Positions 60,074-64,000 of a DNA stretch of 64,000 nucleotides are shown piece after piece. The position numbers and the translations under genes were made by a program. Position 1 is the first letter of the stretch, and the number at the start of each line of letters is the position of its first letter. A model generated the notes under the pieces. That model was given only the letters and a program-made list of their open reading frames with translations. It searched no databases and had not been told where the DNA came from. The stretch is taken from the NCBI RefSeq assembly GCF_003602095.1, contig NZ_RAHH01000026.1:1-64000 (forward strand). Direction: 5' to 3'. Source of the stretch: Rahnella woolbedingensis (GTDB taxonomy: Bacteria; Pseudomonadota; Gammaproteobacteria; Enterobacterales; Enterobacteriaceae).

Positions 60074-61027
60074 TCAGATCTGGTAGTCAATTACCGGCTC
60101 TCCGCCCGTCGCAAACACCTTCTCTTTAATCTCATTAACCGACAGTCCCGGATTACATAATTCGATAAACCGCCAAACGTAGTTACGTTGCAACTGTGAT
60201 TTTTTCAGCCCCAGCCAGACGGTGTTGGCTTCGAACAGATGCTCGGCGTTGATCAGTTGCAGGCCGGTATCACGCTCAGCTTCGAACGCTTTATCCGCGA
60301 GTATCCCCACGCCCAGTCCTAACTCGACATAGGTTTTAATCACATCGGAATCCTGTGCGCTGAGCACGATATCAGGGGTCAGCGCGGCGCGGTTAAAGGC
60401 TTCATCGAGGCGTGAGCGGCCGGTGATCCCCTGACGATAAGTGATTAACGGCAGTTCACTCAGATGCTGCAAAGTCACCGGATGCTGCAACGTCAGCGGA
60501 TGGCCTTGCGGAACGACTATCGCATGGTGCCAGCGGTAATACGGAAACGCCGCCACAGCCGGGTCATTCATCAGTTTTTCACTGGCGATCGCCACATCCG
60601 CCTGCCCGCTCAGCAGCATTGCGAGAACTTCCTGCGGCGAGCCCTGATGTAATTCCAGACGTACGCCGGGATAAATCGCCCGGAATGCTTTGATGACTTT
60701 CGGCAGGCTGTAACGCGCCTGCGTATGTGTGGTGGCGATGGTCAGAACGCCGGCGTCCTCTTTCGAGAAAACATCAGCCAGACGGCGGATATTCTGCGCT
60801 TCGTTGAGGATCCTTTCGGCGACAGCCAGCAACTCTTTACCGGGCTCTGTCAGCCCCAGCAAACGCTTACCACGACGGATGAATATCTCAACGCCCAGCT
60901 CATCTTCCAGCTCGCGAATATGGCGGCTGACCCCTGACTGTGAAGTGAATAACATGTTCGAGACTTCAGTCAGGTTGTAATTGCATCGCGCTGATTCCCG
61001 TATAATTTTGAGTTGTTGAAAGTTCAC
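60074..61027 (-). CDS. cbl: LysR-type sulfonate regulator Cbl
   Basis: A 317-residue LysR-type activator (Escherichia Cbl 316) controlling genes for use of sulfonates when sulfate is scarce. NFQQLKIIRES, NLTEVSNMLFTSQSGVSRHI, RELEDELGVEIF and YRQGITGRSRLDEAF are near-identical to Cbl, and the protein ends IDYQI as Cbl does. GTG at 61027 is chosen because it aligns with the Cbl N-terminus (M/VNFQQLKII); the longer frame adds 20 unrelated residues. No nac or cysteine genes lie beside it. Confidence 0.93.
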   Translation of the reverse strand: MNFQQLKIIRESARCNYNLTEVSNMLFTSQSGVSRHIRELEDELGVEIFIRRGKRLLGLTEPGKELLAVAERILNEAQNIRRLADVFSKEDAGVLTIATTHTQARYSLPKVIKAFRAIYPGVRLELHQGSPQEVLAMLLSGQADVAIASEKLMNDPAVAAFPYYRWHHAIVVPQGHPLTLQHPVTLQHLSELPLITYRQGITGRSRLDEAFNRAALTPDIVLSAQDSDVIKTYVELGLGVGILADKAFEAERDTGLQLINAEHLFEANTVWLGLKKSQLQRNYVWRFIELCNPGLSVNEIKEKVFATGGEPVIDYQI

Positions 61028-61146
61028 CGCTGTCTGCCCCTTGCTTGCCAAAACCCTATTGTTACGATCTGTTGCTATGCCAGACAAATAAGAAAAAGCA
61101 GTGTCTTATGCTTTTTCCGACTAACGGCGCGTTAAGGTCCACAAAG

Positions 61147-61172
61147 AAACGCCGTCAGGCGGCGTTTATATC
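61147..61172 (-). terminator. Terminator-like hairpin after the hydroxyacid dehydrogenase gene
   Basis: AAACGCCG (61147-61154) pairs with CGGCGTTT (61160-61167); on the minus strand the tail is TTTCTTTGT. Likely ends the dehydrogenase transcript and stands before cbl. Confidence 0.65.
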
Positions 61173-61199
61173 AGCGCAGGAACACGCGGTGAAAACGTG

Positions 61200-62144
61200 C
61201 TATTGCGGCACCGGCGTCATGACCGGTTTGCCGCCAAAGTGTGCGGTGAGATTCGATAACACCAGCGTCATCATGTTTTCTACCGATTCCGGTGAACGTC
61301 CCGCCACGTGAGGCGTGATAACCAGATTATCCAGAGTCAGCATTTCTGCGGGCACCTGCGGCTCACCGTCAACCACGTCCAGCGCCGCACCGGCAATTTC
61401 ATGATTTTTGAGACTGGCGATCAGCGCCCCGCTGTCCACCACGCTACCGCGCGCAATGTTAATCACAAATCCGTCCGGCCCCAGCGCGTGCAGCACCTGC
61501 GCATCAACCAGTTTAACGGTATCTTTGCCACCCGGCGTCGCGACCACCAGATAGTCAGCCCATTGCGCCAGCCCGGTGATGTCCGGGAAATAGCGGTATG
61601 GCGTGTCCTGCAACGGACGCCGGTTGTGATAAGCAACCTCCATATCAAACCCGCCCGCCGCGCGGCGGGCAATCAGGCCGCCGATGTTGCCCATCCCGAT
61701 AATGCCTAAGCGTTTTTCTGCCATTCCCGGCGTATTCCAGCGGGCTTTTTTCCATTCGCCGCCACGGACTGCGGCGTCAAATTGCGGAATTTTACGGGTG
61801 ATCGCCAGCATCAGCGCCAGTGTGTGATCGCTGACGGAAGAATTATTGGTTCCCGGACCATGCGTGACATGAATACCGCGCTGTTTCGCTGCGACGACAT
61901 CAATATGTTCAAAGCCAACACCCTGCGCACAGATGATTTCCAGATTGGGCAGATTATCCATTTCTGCGGCGCTTAACCCGATACTGCCGATAGTCAGCAC
62001 GGCGCGGATCTGCTGCGCTATTTGTGGATCCAGAGAATTACGTTGTTCCGGCGTCGTCGCAAAAAAGAGAGTAAAACCGGCCGCTTCGAACCGGTCAGGA
62101 TAGCCAGCATCAAGATCGACATGGCTGAGTAAAGCGATGGTCAT
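61200..62144 (-). CDS. D-isomer-specific 2-hydroxyacid dehydrogenase
   Basis: A 314-residue NAD(P)-dependent dehydrogenase related to glyoxylate/hydroxypyruvate reductases. The nucleotide-binding GMGNIGGLIARR motif is at about residues 150-161, INIARGSVVDSGAL carries the conserved Arg, and PHVAGRSPESVENM has the catalytic His. Glu in DVVDGEPQVP completes the triad. Single gene; substrate could be glyoxylate, hydroxypyruvate or a related 2-ketoacid. Confidence 0.88.
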   Translation of the reverse strand: MTIALLSHVDLDAGYPDRFEAAGFTLFFATTPEQRNSLDPQIAQQIRAVLTIGSIGLSAAEMDNLPNLEIICAQGVGFEHIDVVAAKQRGIHVTHGPGTNNSSVSDHTLALMLAITRKIPQFDAAVRGGEWKKARWNTPGMAEKRLGIIGMGNIGGLIARRAAGGFDMEVAYHNRRPLQDTPYRYFPDITGLAQWADYLVVATPGGKDTVKLVDAQVLHALGPDGFVINIARGSVVDSGALIASLKNHEIAGAALDVVDGEPQVPAEMLTLDNLVITPHVAGRSPESVENMMTLVLSNLTAHFGGKPVMTPVPQ

Positions 62145-62358
62145 GGGGATTCCTCGGGAGAAAGTCAGACAATAACTAGCAGGCTAGCCTTTTCGCTTTC
62201 AATATCAATGAAGCTCTGCGCCTTGTACAGCTTTTCGGCGGTTTACGGGAGAAGTTCCGAACTCCGGTCTACACTCGTTGTTATCGTCTGCGCATGCGCA
62301 GATGGCCCTCTTTCGGCAATTTTTTGTCAGATTTCCCTGAAACGGAGTGACGTCGAGT

Positions 62359-64000
62359 ATGACAAAGGCCCGGTCCAGCAAGACAAGTAAATCTACCGCC
62401 ATAACGGCAGAAGTCCGCACCGTTCCCTCACATGCTCAGGTAGATATTGCCGTGGATGAACTCGGTGTGCGGATCATCCATCCCTCGAGTGACGGTGAGA
62501 TTGTTCGCAGTTTTGATTCCGGCCATACCACCAGGGTACGTGAAGGATTACCCGTGCCGCTGGGCGCAACCTGGGACGGGCTGGGTGTCAACTTCGCCCT
62601 GTTCTCCGCCAACGCCACCAAAGTCGAGCTGTGCCTTTTCAACGAAGACGGCGAACAGTACGACGTGATTGAGTTGCCGGAATACACCGACGAAGTCTGG
62701 CATGGTTATCTGCCCGATGCCCGCCCCGGCCTACTGTACGCCTATCGCGTGCATGGCCCGTATGCCCCGCATGACGGGCACCGGTTTAATCCCGCCAAAC
62801 TGCTGCTTGATCCTTATGCCAAACAGATTGTCGGCGAGCTGAAATGGGACGATGCGCTATTCGCCTATGATATGCAGAGCCCGAAAAAGGATCTGCATAT
62901 CGACAACCGCGACAGCGCTGAGTTTCTGCCCAAATGTCGTGTTATCGATCCGGCATTCTCCTGGGCGCGCTCGCGCAAAAGACACATTCCCTGGGAAAAA
63001 ACGCTGATCTACGAAACGCATGTCCGCGGCTATACCATGCGTCATCCGGCGGTGCCCGAACATCTGCGTGGTACGTTTTCGGGGATGAGCACGCCGCACA
63101 TTGTGGAATATATCCGCTCGCTGGGCGTAACGTCAGTGGAGCTGATGCCCATTCACGCGTTCACCGATGACCGGCATTTACAGGATAAAGGGCTGCATAA
63201 TTTCTGGGGTTACAACACGCTGAGTTTCTTCGCACCGCATCCGCAATATATGGCGACGCACACTGTGAACGAATTCAAGCAGATGATTGCTACCCTGCAC
63301 GCGGCCAATATAGAAGTGATCCTCGACGTGGTGTATAACCACACGGCGGAAGGTAACGAACTCGGGCCGACGCTGTCTTTTAAAGGCATCGATAACGCCA
63401 GCTATTACCGGCTGATGCCGGACAATAAACGTTATTACATCAACGATACCGGCACCGGAAACACGCTTAATCTCAGCCATCCGCGCGTGCTGCAAATGGT
63501 CACCGACTCCCTGCGTTACTGGGCGACAGAAATGCAGGTCGACGGATTCCGTTTTGATCTGGCGACCATTCTCGGGCGTGAAAGTTACGGTTTTGACGAA
63601 GGTTGCGGTTTTCTCGATACCTGCCGTCAGGATCCAATCCTCAGTCAGTGCAAACTGATTGCCGAGCCGTGGGATTGCGGTCCCGGCGGTTATCAGGTCG
63701 GCGGCTTCCCGCCCGGCTGGATGGAATGGAATGACCGTTTTCGCGACACGGTGCGCAAATTCTGGCGCGGAGACGAAGGCCAGCTGGCTCAGTTCGCCAC
63801 ACGCCTTTCCGGCTCCGCAGATTTGTTCAATCACCGTGGCCGCAAGCCTTACGCTTCCGTGAACTTTATTACCGCCCACGACGGTTTTACGCTCAATGAC
63901 TGGGTGTCATACGCCAGTAAACACAACGAAGCCAATGGCGAAAATGGTAAGGACGGCAGCGATAACAACATTTCCGCCAACTACGGTGTGGAAGGTCCGA
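62359..64000 (+). CDS. glgX: Glycogen debranching enzyme GlgX-like (partial, runs off right edge)
   Basis: At least 547 codons from ATG at 62359 to the window end. After an unusual 50-residue N-terminal extension, the CBM48 domain (GLPVPLGATWDGLGVNFALF) and the GH13 catalytic barrel follow. Catalytic residues are visible: nucleophile Asp in VDGFRFDLATIL, acid Glu in LIAEPWDCGPGG and the stabilising Asp in ITAHDGFTL; TVNYNHTAEGNE-like VVYNHTAEGNE is present. It removes alpha-1,6 branches from limit dextrins. GlgX/TreX-type proteins sit in glycogen or trehalose operons; the partner genes would lie to the right. The stop is not in the window. Confidence 0.9.
   Translation, partial: MTKARSSKTSKSTAITAEVRTVPSHAQVDIAVDELGVRIIHPSSDGEIVRSFDSGHTTRVREGLPVPLGATWDGLGVNFALFSANATKVELCLFNEDGEQYDVIELPEYTDEVWHGYLPDARPGLLYAYRVHGPYAPHDGHRFNPAKLLLDPYAKQIVGELKWDDALFAYDMQSPKKDLHIDNRDSAEFLPKCRVIDPAFSWARSRKRHIPWEKTLIYETHVRGYTMRHPAVPEHLRGTFSGMSTPHIVEYIRSLGVTSVELMPIHAFTDDRHLQDKGLHNFWGYNTLSFFAPHPQYMATHTVNEFKQMIATLHAANIEVILDVVYNHTAEGNELGPTLSFKGIDNASYYRLMPDNKRYYINDTGTGNTLNLSHPRVLQMVTDSLRYWATEMQVDGFRFDLATILGRESYGFDEGCGFLDTCRQDPILSQCKLIAEPWDCGPGGYQVGGFPPGWMEWNDRFRDTVRKFWRGDEGQLAQFATRLSGSADLFNHRGRKPYASVNFITAHDGFTLNDWVSYASKHNEANGENGKDGSDNNISANYGVEGP

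Noticed and set aside
1-64000. CRISPR arrays, tRNA or rRNA genes, complete prophage
   Set aside because: No regularly spaced direct repeats, cloverleaf sequences, rRNA motifs or phage structural genes were found on reading the window.

Overview
The window looks like chromosome of an enterobacterium, most likely Yersiniaceae close to Rahnella. Evidence is the Escherichia-like neighbourhood tus-fumC-manA-ydgA, plus ydfG, ynfA/ynfB/ynfD, dacD, ydeP, rnb and cbl with moderately GC-rich codon use. A tus gene with a Ter-like site in its promoter places the segment near the replication terminus. No tRNA, rRNA, CRISPR array or complete transposon was seen.

Layout. (1) 1-11.9 kb: an AT-richer accessory island bracketed by two decayed pieces of an ISNCY-type transposase gene (208-354 and about 11701-11838) and followed by a 24-codon remnant of a fic gene. 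The island is one leftward gene cluster: a small double-glycine-leader peptide missed by ordinary ORF calling (11104-11283), an LpxL/HtrB-like acyltransferase, a C39-peptidase ABC exporter, MacA, MacB, a TolC-like outer-membrane lipoprotein, then a mini type II fatty-acid/polyketide set (ketosynthase, MaoC-type dehydratase, acyl carrier protein, ketoreductase). I read it as a candidate system for making, acylating, trimming and exporting a small bacteriocin-like peptide. This is the most interesting locus in the window. (2) 12-22 kb: core genes (yqfB, HD hydrolase, GlxA-type regulator, tag, tus, fumC, manA, ydgA, fetAB). (3) 21.9-27.3 kb: GntR regulator and an AfuABC/FbpABC-type importer with a cytosolic PTP-like phosphatase. 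(4) 27.6-28.2 kb: HigBA-like toxin-antitoxin. (5) 28.2-34.8 kb: purine catabolism operon guaD-tetR-xdhA-xdhB-xdhC with a RutR-box-like site upstream. (6) 35.0-35.6 kb: a lone YopT-type cysteine protease. (7) 35.8-42.4 kb: ROK repressor and a divergent sugar ABC transporter/PfkB kinase operon with paired identical operators. (8) 42.5-50.7 kb: MFS exporter, aldo/keto reductase, ydfG, TumE/TumA toxin-antitoxin, NCS2 purine permease with a divergent LysR regulator, ynfA, ynfB, ynfD. (9) 50.9-64 kb: sulfonate monooxygenase-like enzyme plus solute-binding protein, dacD, ydeP, rnb, a hairpin-rich non-coding stretch, cbl, a 2-hydroxyacid dehydrogenase and the 5' part of glgX, which runs off the right edge.

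Functional themes. Purine salvage and breakdown recur (guaD/xdh operon, NCS2 permease), sulfonate-sulfur use recurs (SsuD-like, SsuA-like, cbl), and several small accessory modules (two toxin-antitoxin pairs, the YopT-like protease, the peptide island) sit between core blocks. All function calls are from reading protein sequence by eye; no database search was run.
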